Source of the DNA: Actinomycetota bacterium
GTDB taxonomy: Bacteria > Actinomycetota > Thermoleophilia > RBG-16-64-13
Reading direction: 5' to 3'
Assembly (NCBI GenBank): GCA_012514635.1
Contig: JAAYZX010000043.1
Span: 1 to 64,000 of the forward strand
Length of the DNA: 64,000 nt
In this document: in pieces, positions 28,348 to 37,894 of the stretch
How positions within the stretch are numbered: position 1 is the stretch's first letter
How the letters are laid out: each line of letters begins with the position of its first letter
Notes under the pieces: generated by a model
Database searches by the model: none
What the model was told of the DNA's origin: nothing
Seen by the model: only the letters and a program-made list of their open reading frames with translations
Translations under genes and position numbers: made by a program

Positions 28348-30122
28348 CTGCCATCAACTGCGGAATGCGGAATGCGCAGCCGTTCCACGGCTTCGTAGGC
28401 ACAGTCGTCCGGAGGCTGCGAACAATCGATTCTTATGATCCGCAGGCCCTCATCTGCGATCACGGGCTCGTAGGCATCCCGTTGTGCGGCAAACAACTCC
28501 CACCTTCCATCGGACGCCTCTCCAACCTGCGTCATGCGCGCGTCCAGCCGCGCACGCACCACGTCCTCCGGGCACACGCACTCTACAAAATGGACGTCGG
28601 CTCCGGTGTTCAGCGCCACAGCCACCGCCCGTTCTCGATCCGCCCGCCTGCTCCACGACGCATCAATGATCACGGACCGCCCCTCCCGCAACGCCGCGAT
28701 AGAGCGGTCGAGTGAGGCTGCATAAGTGCGTTCGGTCATGTCCCGACTATAGAGACCGGAACCAAAGTCATCATAGCAACGCATGTCTTCCGGGATCCTC
28801 GCGAGTTGCTTGCGCATCACATCTGTGCGGACGACTTCAGCCCCAAGCGGATCCGCAATCGCCGCCGCAAGCGTACTCTTACCCGTTCCCATCAAGCCGC
28901 CCACCAGCACCATTGTGGGTTGCTCGAATCGAGCAGCATATCGGTAGGCAAGGGCGAAGTACCGTCCGGCAATACGCCGCGCCTCCTCCCTGTCTTCGGG
29001 CACGATGGCCACATCGTCCAACCGAAAACTAATTACTTTGCCACGCACATAGGCTCGATAACAGGCAAAAAAGCTGAGCAGTTCCTGTACTCCCTTGTCA
29101 CCCGAAGCCTCTACATAGGCATCCACGAAGTCTTCGGCAAGGTCGGTGTAACCGTTGAAATCCAGATCCATGTACAAGAAGGCCACTTCGCACGCGACGT
29201 CCGAATACCGAAACCGTTGGTTGAACTCTATGCAGTCGAAGATAGTGATGCCGTCATCGCCGCCGGCCAAGCAAATGTGTTCCAGATGCAGGTCTCCGTG
29301 GCAATCGCGTACACGTCCGGCCCGCACACGATTTTCCAAAAAGCTTATATGCCGGGCGAAAAAGTCCCTGTCGTATGCGCGAATGAAACTGAACATACGT
29401 TTTGGGATAGTTATGTTTCGATATTTTTTTGTCTGAATGAAATTTTCCGTATTATTATGTTGGATGGATGCCACACCGCCGATCTGATCCACCTCACCGC
29501 CCGTCTCCGCCTCTCTGTGGAAACGGGCCACCTTCCGCGCGATGGCGTCCATCGTCTCCGGCCCCACCCTCCCCATCGAAAGCAGGTGTTTCAGCATGCG
29601 CTCTTCAGGCAGTCGGCGCATCTTAAGAGCGTAATCCATCACCCGCGTAGCATTCGACCCGATAGCGCTAGGGACGGCAGGCCTGAGCTCGGCAGTCTCA
29701 GTGACCGACACTTCCTCGGCAGCCTCGGCGACTCCGACGGCGGCTTTAGCAGTAGCCTCAGCGAGCCCAGCGGCGGCCCCGACGGCTTCGGAAGCCGCTC
29801 CCGATACAGGTGCCGCCGACAGCGGCTCCCCCAAAATCAAATCTCCGCTAAGTGTCTCGTGTATGGGGTGCACGGCAATATACGTATCGGGTGCCAACCG
29901 ACGGTTCAAGCGCAATTCTTCCAGACAGTAATGACGCCGTAAATCCAGCGTGGTGAAATTGAGGAACCCAAAATCCACCGGCTTCTTCACTTTGTAGACC
30001 AGTTCTCCCGCTAAAAAAATGTAGGAGATATGGGTCTGAATGAGCTTGATGTCCGCCGCGGGATGGGGATAGAAACTGGGATCCATCATGGCAGAGACTA
30101 ATTGTGGATGGGTGTCACTCAT
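28344..30122 (-). CDS. APH-like kinase domain fused to P-loop kinase domain
   Basis: CHGDLHLEHICLAGGDDGITIFDCIEFN (APH) and MVLVGGLMGTGKSTLAAAIADPLGAEVVRTDVMRK (P-loop). Confidence 0.85.
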   Translation of the reverse strand: MSDTHPQLVSAMMDPSFYPHPAADIKLIQTHISYIFLAGELVYKVKKPVDFGFLNFTTLDLRRHYCLEELRLNRRLAPDTYIAVHPIHETLSGDLILGEPLSAAPVSGAASEAVGAAAGLAEATAKAAVGVAEAAEEVSVTETAELRPAVPSAIGSNATRVMDYALKMRRLPEERMLKHLLSMGRVGPETMDAIARKVARFHREAETGGEVDQIGGVASIQHNNTENFIQTKKYRNITIPKRMFSFIRAYDRDFFARHISFLENRVRAGRVRDCHGDLHLEHICLAGGDDGITIFDCIEFNQRFRYSDVACEVAFLYMDLDFNGYTDLAEDFVDAYVEASGDKGVQELLSFFACYRAYVRGKVISFRLDDVAIVPEDREEARRIAGRYFALAYRYAARFEQPTMVLVGGLMGTGKSTLAAAIADPLGAEVVRTDVMRKQLARIPEDMRCYDDFGSGLYSRDMTERTYAASLDRSIAALREGRSVIIDASWSRRADRERAVAVALNTGADVHFVECVCPEDVVRARLDARMTQVGEASDGRWELFAAQRDAYEPVIADEGLRIIRIDCSQPPDDCAYEAVERLRIPHSAVDGS

Positions 30123-31357
30123 GATCTACCCCCCGCGCGGAGCTCTGCAACCACTCGTTTGAGATTGAGCACCCTCGTGGTCAGTAAGGTGTCGGCGCGC
30201 ACCAGCCGCGCCGCAAACAGGACGAACAGGTAAGCCACCACTACCAGAATCACCAGCCCTACGGCCAGCTCCCAAAATGCCACGCCACTCGCAGCAAGAC
30301 GCGTAGGCATAGTCACAATCGATGTGAAAGGGAAGAGGCTTAGAAAAACGGCCAGGCCTCCGTTGGGGTTACCGACAATACTGGAGCTCATCAGTAAAGG
30401 CACCATCAATGGTGCAATGGCGACAAACACGAATTGATTGCCCTCTCGCGTCCCAGGCGCCAAAGCACCGAGCGCTCCCAACAGGGCTGCGAATAGCAGA
30501 TATCCCACAACAAAATACGCCAGACTCCACAAAACGAAGCCGGCCGGCAGCGAGCGCGTGAATCCCACCTCTGCCAGACGCGGCGCCGCCCACCGCAGTG
30601 CAGCCAGACCGCCCCCCAACCAGATCGCCATCTGTATCAGAGCAATCCCTGCCAGACCCAAGATCTTTCCGGCCATGAGCTCCCGAGGCTTCACACTTAA
30701 CAACAGCATCTCTACCGTACGCGTCTCCTTCTCCCGTGCCACACTCTGCAGCATGTAGCTGCTGCTCATGATGACTACGAAGTAAAAGGCCATGAGCACA
30801 ATGTGCGGAATGATCAACGCCCACTCATTGTCAATCTCCCCATCGCCCGAGCCGGAAGTGGACTCTTTGGTCACCTGAGTAAGCGGTGCCATGAGCAACC
30901 CGGCTCTTGATGAGTCGCCCAGTAGGTTGCTGTTGAGCGTGTACGCAAGCATTGGAGGAAAATCGAAGGAGTCAACAGGACGAAACTTGTCCGCTACCAT
31001 AGTGACGACTCCTCCACTCACATAGTCAACCGGGATGATTGCAAACCGCTCGATGGCGCCCTGTAAAACAGCAGCACGAGCTTCGTTCTCCGTTGAGAAT
31101 GCCATCAGAGTGTGCTCATCGATACCGGGGGGTAGAGTCTCGATAATCCCTGAGTGATCCACATATCCAAGCGGAGGCGTCTCTCCAGGAACGGGTATGA
31201 AGTGATCGGTACCCGTGGCAGCATTCCACCCCATAAGCTGAGACCCAACCATCAGACCCACCAGAACCAAGGGGAAGAGGATGGTTGTGAACCAGAACGA
31301 GCGTTTGCCGACGGTAGACCGGAACTCGTTCTTAAGCACAAGCCAGATGCGCCTCAT
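30119..31357 (-). CDS. ABC-2 type exporter permease (NatB-like)
   Basis: LKNEFRSTVGKRSFWFTTILFPLVLVGLMVGS; multiple TMs; SVAREKETRTVEMLLLSVKPRELMAGKILG. Confidence 0.88.
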   Translation of the reverse strand: MRRIWLVLKNEFRSTVGKRSFWFTTILFPLVLVGLMVGSQLMGWNAATGTDHFIPVPGETPPLGYVDHSGIIETLPPGIDEHTLMAFSTENEARAAVLQGAIERFAIIPVDYVSGGVVTMVADKFRPVDSFDFPPMLAYTLNSNLLGDSSRAGLLMAPLTQVTKESTSGSGDGEIDNEWALIIPHIVLMAFYFVVIMSSSYMLQSVAREKETRTVEMLLLSVKPRELMAGKILGLAGIALIQMAIWLGGGLAALRWAAPRLAEVGFTRSLPAGFVLWSLAYFVVGYLLFAALLGALGALAPGTREGNQFVFVAIAPLMVPLLMSSSIVGNPNGGLAVFLSLFPFTSIVTMPTRLAASGVAFWELAVGLVILVVVAYLFVLFAARLVRADTLLTTRVLNLKRVVAELRAGGRS

Positions 31358-31366
31358 AAGAGCACC

Positions 31367-32590
31367 TCACGCATTCCGGGATCGAACGGCTTCCAGAAGA
31401 CCGCCGAACTTCATGTGTTGACCGTACCGCAACATGCCGCGTCGGAAAATACGCGGCGCTATCAGCAACGCGCCCACAGCCGAGCCCGAGACAAGCAACC
31501 AAGCCACCACAATCTGCCACCAAGGGATCACAGTCGCACCCCAGCGCAGTGCGATGGTGGCAAGCGAAGTAAGCGGAAAGAGACTCAAAGCCACCAACAC
31601 AGGGCTGTCCGGTGACCCCATGATCAGACCAAAGAAGAAAAAGGGCAACCAGAAGAACAATTGCAAAACGCCCGCAATTTGCTGTCCCTGCCTAAGGTCG
31701 GTAACCGCCGCCCCTACTGAGGTGATAATTCCGGCCTCCAACACAAACGACGGCAGGAAGAACAGGACAGAGACGCCGATGAACCCCCACGGCACCTGTG
31801 CATCCTTCAGCAAGGGGGTGGCCTGTGCGGCTGCAATCAATGCCACAGCGCCCACCACCAGCCAAATTCCCACTTGGGTCAGCGATACCACAATCAGGCC
31901 CATGGACTTCCCTACCACCAGCTGCTCAGCGGAGAGGGAAGTAGTCATGATCTCCATGGTGCGATTCTCTTTCTCATCCGTGACGGCCTGAAGGAGATAG
32001 CCTGCAGAAGACATCACAGCTAATACAAAAAACAGGGCTACTGCCACAGGGAAGATCAGCTCAAGCAGGCCACCCGTCTCGCTCTCCACGCGACCATCGG
32101 TGGTTTGAAACACAAGATCACCCGGACCGTCTAGGACCCGTTCCTGTATCTGTGGCGACACCTCCGCCGCCAATTGCGGCCTGATGAGTGCGCTGAACGC
32201 ACTCTCCACACGCGCAGAAGGAGCTTGTTCGTTGTAAAGAAGGGTCACCTTGCCGGTTTGGAGATAGTCGACGGCGAGAATGTAGACGGCTTGGACCTCC
32301 TCTGCTTTCAACGCAGCTTCCGCCGACACCCGATCAGGATAAGGTCGCATGACCGGCTCTCCTGTAGCGACGGTGGTCTGGTCGACCGGAGGCACGGGGA
32401 CAGAAGCCAGCACACCGCTGCCGTCTACAAAGCCCACCTGACTCTCGGCTCCGGTACGTGAGCTCACAAGCAAGATCACAACCACCACCGCTACAATCAA
32501 AAGGGGGATTGCCAAAGTCGCAAGGAGAAAAGAGCGACGTTTCACCGCAGTGAGATACTCGTAGCGGGCTACCAACCAGAGCTTATGCAT
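31367..32590 (-). CDS. ABC-2 type exporter permease (NatB-like)
   Basis: ARYEYLTAVKRRSFLLATLAIPLL; AVTDEKENRTMEIMTTSLSAEQLVVGKSMG. Confidence 0.88.
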   Translation of the reverse strand: MHKLWLVARYEYLTAVKRRSFLLATLAIPLLIVAVVVVILLVSSRTGAESQVGFVDGSGVLASVPVPPVDQTTVATGEPVMRPYPDRVSAEAALKAEEVQAVYILAVDYLQTGKVTLLYNEQAPSARVESAFSALIRPQLAAEVSPQIQERVLDGPGDLVFQTTDGRVESETGGLLELIFPVAVALFFVLAVMSSAGYLLQAVTDEKENRTMEIMTTSLSAEQLVVGKSMGLIVVSLTQVGIWLVVGAVALIAAAQATPLLKDAQVPWGFIGVSVLFFLPSFVLEAGIITSVGAAVTDLRQGQQIAGVLQLFFWLPFFFFGLIMGSPDSPVLVALSLFPLTSLATIALRWGATVIPWWQIVVAWLLVSGSAVGALLIAPRIFRRGMLRYGQHMKFGGLLEAVRSRNA

Positions 32591-32620
32591 ACGCCGCTTC
32601 TCGGCCGTACGAACAAAGGG

Positions 32621-33700
32621 TCATAATCTCGATCTGCCGCGACCGGATTCGAAACGCTCCATAAGTGAGCGATCGAGCTGAGATAAATCCTCTTCCTCAT
32701 GAAGCGATGCTTCCGCACCGTCCGAATCGCCCTGAGAAGTCTCAGATTGTACGTATACCGGAAAACCGCGTAGCTGAGCCACTGTACCCTCGTCAACGTA
32801 CTCTCCACCTTCAGTTACCACCTTGATGAAGATATCGTCCAGCGACGGCTCCGCTATCTCGAACCGTTCGATACGCACGTCTCCACGGGCAATGAGGGCG
32901 CGCAGCACTTCTTGGGGGTTGGCTCCAGTGGCAAGGGACATGCGCCACTCGCCATTCTGCTCCCGTACATCCAGCACTCCAGGCAATCCCTGAAAATCCC
33001 CCCGCCCTACAACTGAAATAGCGTTGCCGGCGAACCTCCGCCGTATGCCGTCGACATCGCCATAGAGAACGGTTCGCCCGTTGTCGATGAGAGCGATGCG
33101 CCCGCAAAGCGCCTCCACTTGGTACATCTGGTGGGTGGACATGATGACCGTACAGCCGGCCTGACGAAACTCTTCAATCATGTCCTTCACCAACCGCGTG
33201 TTAACGGGATCCAACCCCGCAAACGGTTCGTCGATCACCAAGACATCGGGCTCGTGAAGCATGGCGGCGATGATCTGGGCCTACTGCTGCATGCCTTTGC
33301 TGAGCTCTTGAACTTTCTTGTTGCGGTGCTCCAATATATCCATCCGTTGCAGCCAGCCGGTGAGTCTTGCCCGCGCATCTTCTTGGCTCATGCCTTTGAG
33401 CGTTGCCAGGTATATCAGGGTGGTATCGAGTCGCTGGTCGCGATAAAGGCCGCGCTCCTCAGGCAGGTAGCCGATGCGATCCAATCTGGCCTGATCAAGA
33501 CTGCCGCCAAGAATACTCACCGACCCGGCATCTGCTTTAAAGATATTCAGCATGACGCGGATGGCGGTGGTTTTGCCTGCACCGTTAGGACCCAGCAGTC
33601 CAAATACTTCGCCCGGGAATACCTCGAAGGATACGTCCTCCACGGCCTTGGTTTCGCCAAACGACTTGCTCACATGCGACACCACCACCGTGGGTTCCAT
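32621..33700 (-). pseudogene. ABC transporter ATP-binding protein (NatA-like) interrupted by in-frame TAG at 33281-33283
   Basis: N part LLGPNGAGKTTAIR ... ELSKGMQQ[TAG]AQIIAAMLHEPDVLVIDEPFAGLDPVNTRLV; both halves in the same frame. Confidence 0.85.
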
Positions 33701-33772
33701 CGGCAGCCCTCCCTCACTTCACTGCAGCACCATCTTCCCGGCCGCGCCACGCGCGGCCCGTCGCGCCGCCTA

Positions 33773-34315
33773 TCAGTTGTATATCTGCGGCGCGACGGGA
33801 GCCGCCGGTGCCGCCTTCCTCATCTCTACCAGCTTCTGACGCGCGTAGGGGATAAGCCCCCCGGCATCAACAATTGCCTGCCTGGCAGGCGGCAACGGTT
33901 CGGTGGGGAATTCCTTTCCACTCGTCCTGTTAACCACCTTGTCGGCCAAGATCTCCAACTCGTCGCCTTCCTCCGCCTCCAGGCTCGGACAGATGACGGT
34001 TCGCAGACCCAAGTTGATAGAGTTCTGCAGAAAGATACGCGAGTAATTCTTAGCCACCACCGTTATGTCCCAGCCCTTGAGCGTAGAAGCCGCCTGTTCC
34101 CGCGAGGACCCACACCCGAAGTTCTTGGCAGCCACCACAATCCCCCCGGGCGCCACCTCGCCCGATTTCAACTTAGCGTTGAACTCGGCATAATCGGCGA
34201 AAGCGAACTGCGGCGTCTCCGTAGGCAGCACCGTGGCCATGAAGCGACCAGGATAGATGGCGTCGGTGGAGATATCGTCGCCCAGTTTGAGGATAACCTT
34301 GGCCATCTCAGGCAC
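33773..34315 (-). CDS. Aconitase/3-isopropylmalate dehydratase-family small subunit
   Basis: GDDISTDAIYPGRFM; NFGCGSSREQAASTLKGWDITVVAKNYSRIFLQNSINLGL. Confidence 0.92.
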   Translation of the reverse strand: MPEMAKVILKLGDDISTDAIYPGRFMATVLPTETPQFAFADYAEFNAKLKSGEVAPGGIVVAAKNFGCGSSREQAASTLKGWDITVVAKNYSRIFLQNSINLGLRTVICPSLEAEEGDELEILADKVVNRTSGKEFPTEPLPPARQAIVDAGGLIPYARQKLVEMRKAAPAAPVAPQIYN

Positions 34316-35600
34316 CTACCTTCCTGGGATCGGTGATCACACCGGTGAGGGCGCTGGCCGCCGCTGTGGCCGGCGAGCAGAGGTATACCTCGCCTTCGGG
34401 ATTGCCCATGCGGCCCTTGAAGTTACGGTTGGTGGTGGCCAAAGCCACCTCGCCGTCCCCCAGAGCGCCTTGGTGAACTCCCAGACAGCACCCGCAGCCC
34501 GGATTTACAATAAACGCACCCGCATCGGCCAGATCCATCAGCACTCCGGACTCAAGTGCGCGTTTGTAGATGCGCCACGAGGCCGGGAAGATGAGCATGC
34601 GCGTACCACGAGCCACCTTCTTGCCCCTGAGGATGGCCGCTGCTATCTCCAAGTCGTCAAGTCGGCCGTTGGTGCACGATCCGATCACGATCTGATTGAG
34701 CTCAACGCCCTCCACCTCATCGATGGGGCTGACATTGTCTACCATATGCGGCTTAGCGATCTGCGGCACCAGTTTCGCCGCATCGATCTCAATGGTCTGC
34801 TCGTACACGGCGTCCGCGTCGGGCAGCACGCGCTCGATATCGTCGGTGACGCCGGCTTCCTGGCGCAAATAAAGCTCAGTCTCATCATCCGCAGGTACGA
34901 TGCCGGCCGTGGCCCCCGCCTCCATGGACATGTTGGAGATGGTCAGCCGCCCGGAGACCGGCATTTTGCTGATGGCGCTGCCGTGAAACTCGATAACGCG
35001 GAAGTTGGCGCCTTCCGCCGTGAGTCTCCCGATCAGATAAAGGATGAGATCCTTGGGTGCAATCCACTCGCCGAAGGATCCGTTGACTACCACCTTGATG
35101 GAAGACGGCACTTCCACATTTAACACACGGCCCAGCGCCCACACAGCCGCCATCTCTGTGGCCCCCAACCCAAAGGCGAAGGCGCCCAAGGCGCCGTGAC
35201 TGGTGGTGTGGCTGTCGGTCCCCACCACCACGTAACCGGGGCGTACGTACCCGTATTCCGGCAAGATTTGATGGCAGATACCGCCCTCATCGCCGCGAAT
35301 GTCGTGGAATTTGGTGATACCCTGCGTCGCTACAAAGTCACGGATCTTCTTCTGGTTGGTGGCCGTCTTGGAACTTTCGGCCGGGATGCGATGGTCAAAA
35401 ATGATGGCTATCTTGGATGGATCCCACACAGTGGCATCCATCCCTGTGTCTTGGAATATCTCTTGGAACTGATTGATAACCAACGCTGCATTTTCGTGCG
35501 ACATGGCCAGATCTACGGCCGGTTCCACCACGTCGCCGACCTTGACGGTCGACCGGCAGGTGGCACGCGCCAGAATCTTCTCAACTACGGTCATGCCCAT
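34308..35600 (-). CDS. Aconitase/3-isopropylmalate dehydratase-family large subunit
   Basis: VVVGTDSHTTSHGALGAFAFGLGATEMA; IVIGSCTNGRLDDLEIAA; NPGCGCCLGVHQGALGDGEVALATTNRNFKGRMG. Confidence 0.93.
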   Translation of the reverse strand: MGMTVVEKILARATCRSTVKVGDVVEPAVDLAMSHENAALVINQFQEIFQDTGMDATVWDPSKIAIIFDHRIPAESSKTATNQKKIRDFVATQGITKFHDIRGDEGGICHQILPEYGYVRPGYVVVGTDSHTTSHGALGAFAFGLGATEMAAVWALGRVLNVEVPSSIKVVVNGSFGEWIAPKDLILYLIGRLTAEGANFRVIEFHGSAISKMPVSGRLTISNMSMEAGATAGIVPADDETELYLRQEAGVTDDIERVLPDADAVYEQTIEIDAAKLVPQIAKPHMVDNVSPIDEVEGVELNQIVIGSCTNGRLDDLEIAAAILRGKKVARGTRMLIFPASWRIYKRALESGVLMDLADAGAFIVNPGCGCCLGVHQGALGDGEVALATTNRNFKGRMGNPEGEVYLCSPATAAASALTGVITDPRKVGA

Positions 35601-35660
35601 CTATCAGGCCTCCTTGTGAGGGCGCCGACGGCGTAGGTCTACGCCGCCCACCTACCGCGA

Positions 35661-36593
35661 CTAACCTACAATCTTTTCTTGATCTCCATACTTGGTGGTC
35701 ATACGCTGCTGGGGAAGGTACTTGTTCTCCAGCGCTTTGTAGTCCTTCAGGCCCACAAAGTCCGTGTACTCTTCAAAAGAGGCCACCCACTGCGTCTGGC
35801 CGGGCAGTGTCCCCGTAGGCGAAGCCTTGAGCGCGCTGAAAAAGGCTGTGAGCGCCTTGTGTGCCACCATAATGGAGGCTACCGGGATCGACACTCTGCC
35901 CACGCCCATAGCCGCCAGATCGGGGATGGGTATGAGTTCGGTTTTCATGCCGGAGATGGCATCCATGAGATTGACGGAGAGAGGGCCCTTGAGCGCCTTG
36001 ACCGCAGTCTCCACATCCGCCCGCGTTTTGATGCCGTCGATAAAACCGAGATCCGCGCCGGCTTCCAGGTACAGATTACAGCGACGGATGGCCTCATCCA
36101 GCCCCGCCACAGCAAAGACGTCGGTGCGGGCGTTGATGATAAAGTCGGGATCCAGCGCGTCGCGCACCTCGGCGCAGGCCTTGACCTTGCCCGCCATCTC
36201 GTCGGCATCGATCACTTCTTTGCCGGCCATGTGACCACAGCGCTTAGGAAAGACCTGGTCTTCGATGTTCATGCCGGCCACACCCATCTGGATGAGGCGC
36301 TCGGTGACATATGCCGCGTTCACAGCGTTGCCGCCACCGGTGTCCACGTCGGCCATGATTGGGATCTTCACCGCCTGGGCGATGTTCCAGGTGATATCCA
36401 ACACATCCTTCATCTGCACAAGACCCACGTCCGGCCTGCCGAGAAAGGAACCGGCAAGACCGTAACCGGAGACTTGGATGGCCTCAAAGCCGCAGGCCTC
36501 GATCACGCGGGCACTCAAAGCGTCGTGTGCGCCTGGAACCGCCACTGCCCGGCGATCCATGATGGCCTTCCTCAGGACTGTGGTCCTCTTCAT
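35661..36593 (-). CDS. Isocitrate lyase/PEP mutase superfamily lyase (methylisocitrate or 2,3-dimethylmalate lyase-like)
   Basis: PGAHDALSARVIEACGFEAIQVSGYGLAGS; IEDQVFPKRCGHMAGKEVI (lyase K-R-C-G-H motif). Confidence 0.9.
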   Translation of the reverse strand: MKRTTVLRKAIMDRRAVAVPGAHDALSARVIEACGFEAIQVSGYGLAGSFLGRPDVGLVQMKDVLDITWNIAQAVKIPIMADVDTGGGNAVNAAYVTERLIQMGVAGMNIEDQVFPKRCGHMAGKEVIDADEMAGKVKACAEVRDALDPDFIINARTDVFAVAGLDEAIRRCNLYLEAGADLGFIDGIKTRADVETAVKALKGPLSVNLMDAISGMKTELIPIPDLAAMGVGRVSIPVASIMVAHKALTAFFSALKASPTGTLPGQTQWVASFEEYTDFVGLKDYKALENKYLPQQRMTTKYGDQEKIVG

Positions 36594-36645
36594 ACTTTTT
36601 CCCTTTCGTTCACTGGTGGAATCCGCCCGAATCCGCCCGTTGGGC

Positions 36646-37764
36646 CTATAGTTTCGCCGCAATCGCGTGCGCCATCTCCAGCGTGGTGGCATCGCCGCCC
36701 ATATCGTAGGTGCGAACCTTGCCCTCTGCTATCACCTCGGCCACAGCGCTCTCCACGGCATCCGCATAACCCTCCTCACCCAGCCAGTCCAGCATCATTT
36801 TGGCCGCCAAAATGGAGGCGATGGGGTTCACCTTGTATTGGCCTGCGTACTTGGGCGCCGAACCGTGCGTGGGTTCGAACACACCCATATCCTGGCTGAT
36901 GTTCCCGGAGCAGCCGAAGCCCAGCCCACCCACCATCTGCGCGCACAGGTCGGAGATAATGTCACCGTAGAGATTGGGCGCCACCAGCACATCGTAGTTC
37001 AGTGGATTCTTCAGCAGCCACATGCACATGGCGTCGATATTGGCGTCGTCCACCTCGATTTTGGGGTAATCCTTTGCCACCTCACGACAGATCTCCAGGA
37101 ACATGCCGTCGGTGGAACGCACCACGTTGGCTTTGTGGACAATGGTGACTTTCCTGCGCTTGTTCCGCACCGCGTATTCGAAGGCCGCGCGCGCTATTCG
37201 TTCGCAGCCCTTCTTGGTATTGATCTTGCAGGAGATAGCGTACTCGTCGCCGGGCAGATCTTTGAACGACGCGAAGTTGGCGGAGTGCTCGGCCAGTACT
37301 TCCGACACATCAGAGTTGACGGGGAAGAATTCCACTCCCGCATAGAGATCCTCGGTGTTTTCTCGGAAGACGACGATATCTACGTTTTCGTCGTGGTTGA
37401 GGGGGTTGCCCGCATACGCTTTGCACGGTCGTTGACAGATGTATAGATCCAGCACCTGCCGCATCCGCACAATGGGTGACCGGTATACCCGCTTCTCCCC
37501 CTGCAGTTCAGGGACGAGTTCAGCCTCGGCCGCCTTGGCAGGCTTGGACGTGATGGCGCCAAACATAGCCGCATCCGACTCACGCAGAAGATCGATGGTG
37601 CGCTGCGGCAGCGCATCGCCTTCCGTACGCCAGAAATCCCAGCCTATATCACCTTGAATATAATCCGCGCTGAGATGTATGGAATCCAATACGATCTTGG
37701 TCGCTTCGAGCACTTCTTTGCCGATGCCATCGCCGGGAAGCCAGGCAATCTTGTAACTGGACAC
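36646..37764 (-). CDS. Isocitrate/isopropylmalate/homoisocitrate dehydrogenase family protein
   Basis: AWLPGDGIGKEVLEA; FRENTEDLYAGVEF; NLYGDIISDLCAQMVGGLG; FEPTHGSAPKYAGQ; GTG start behind AGGAGAGG. Confidence 0.9.
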   Translation of the reverse strand: MSSYKIAWLPGDGIGKEVLEATKIVLDSIHLSADYIQGDIGWDFWRTEGDALPQRTIDLLRESDAAMFGAITSKPAKAAEAELVPELQGEKRVYRSPIVRMRQVLDLYICQRPCKAYAGNPLNHDENVDIVVFRENTEDLYAGVEFFPVNSDVSEVLAEHSANFASFKDLPGDEYAISCKINTKKGCERIARAAFEYAVRNKRRKVTIVHKANVVRSTDGMFLEICREVAKDYPKIEVDDANIDAMCMWLLKNPLNYDVLVAPNLYGDIISDLCAQMVGGLGFGCSGNISQDMGVFEPTHGSAPKYAGQYKVNPIASILAAKMMLDWLGEEGYADAVESAVAEVIAEGKVRTYDMGGDATTLEMAHAIAAKL

Positions 37765-37894
37765 GCCGCCTCTCCTTGCCTCATGCTTGACGCTTAGCGC
37801 GATAAAGTACCCGAGGACACCGTCCAACGTCAATAGGTGCCTGCGCGCATATTATGCGTATTCACTGCATATCAGAGGAAAAGACGCAGAGTAC

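Noticed and set aside
28806-29942. 378-aa antisense ORF over the kinase fusion
   Set aside because: Shadow ORF; the minus-strand gene has clear APH and P-loop motifs.
33119-34336. 405-aa plus-strand ORF across the ABC ATPase and aconitase small subunit
   Set aside because: Antisense to two recognisable genes; no domain.
36613-36640. Tandem GAATCCGCCC repeat between lyase and dehydrogenase genes
   Set aside because: Two short copies in an intergenic spacer; likely slippage, no structure.
35679-36899. 406-aa plus-strand ORF over the lyase
   Set aside because: Antisense shadow of a motif-supported CDS.
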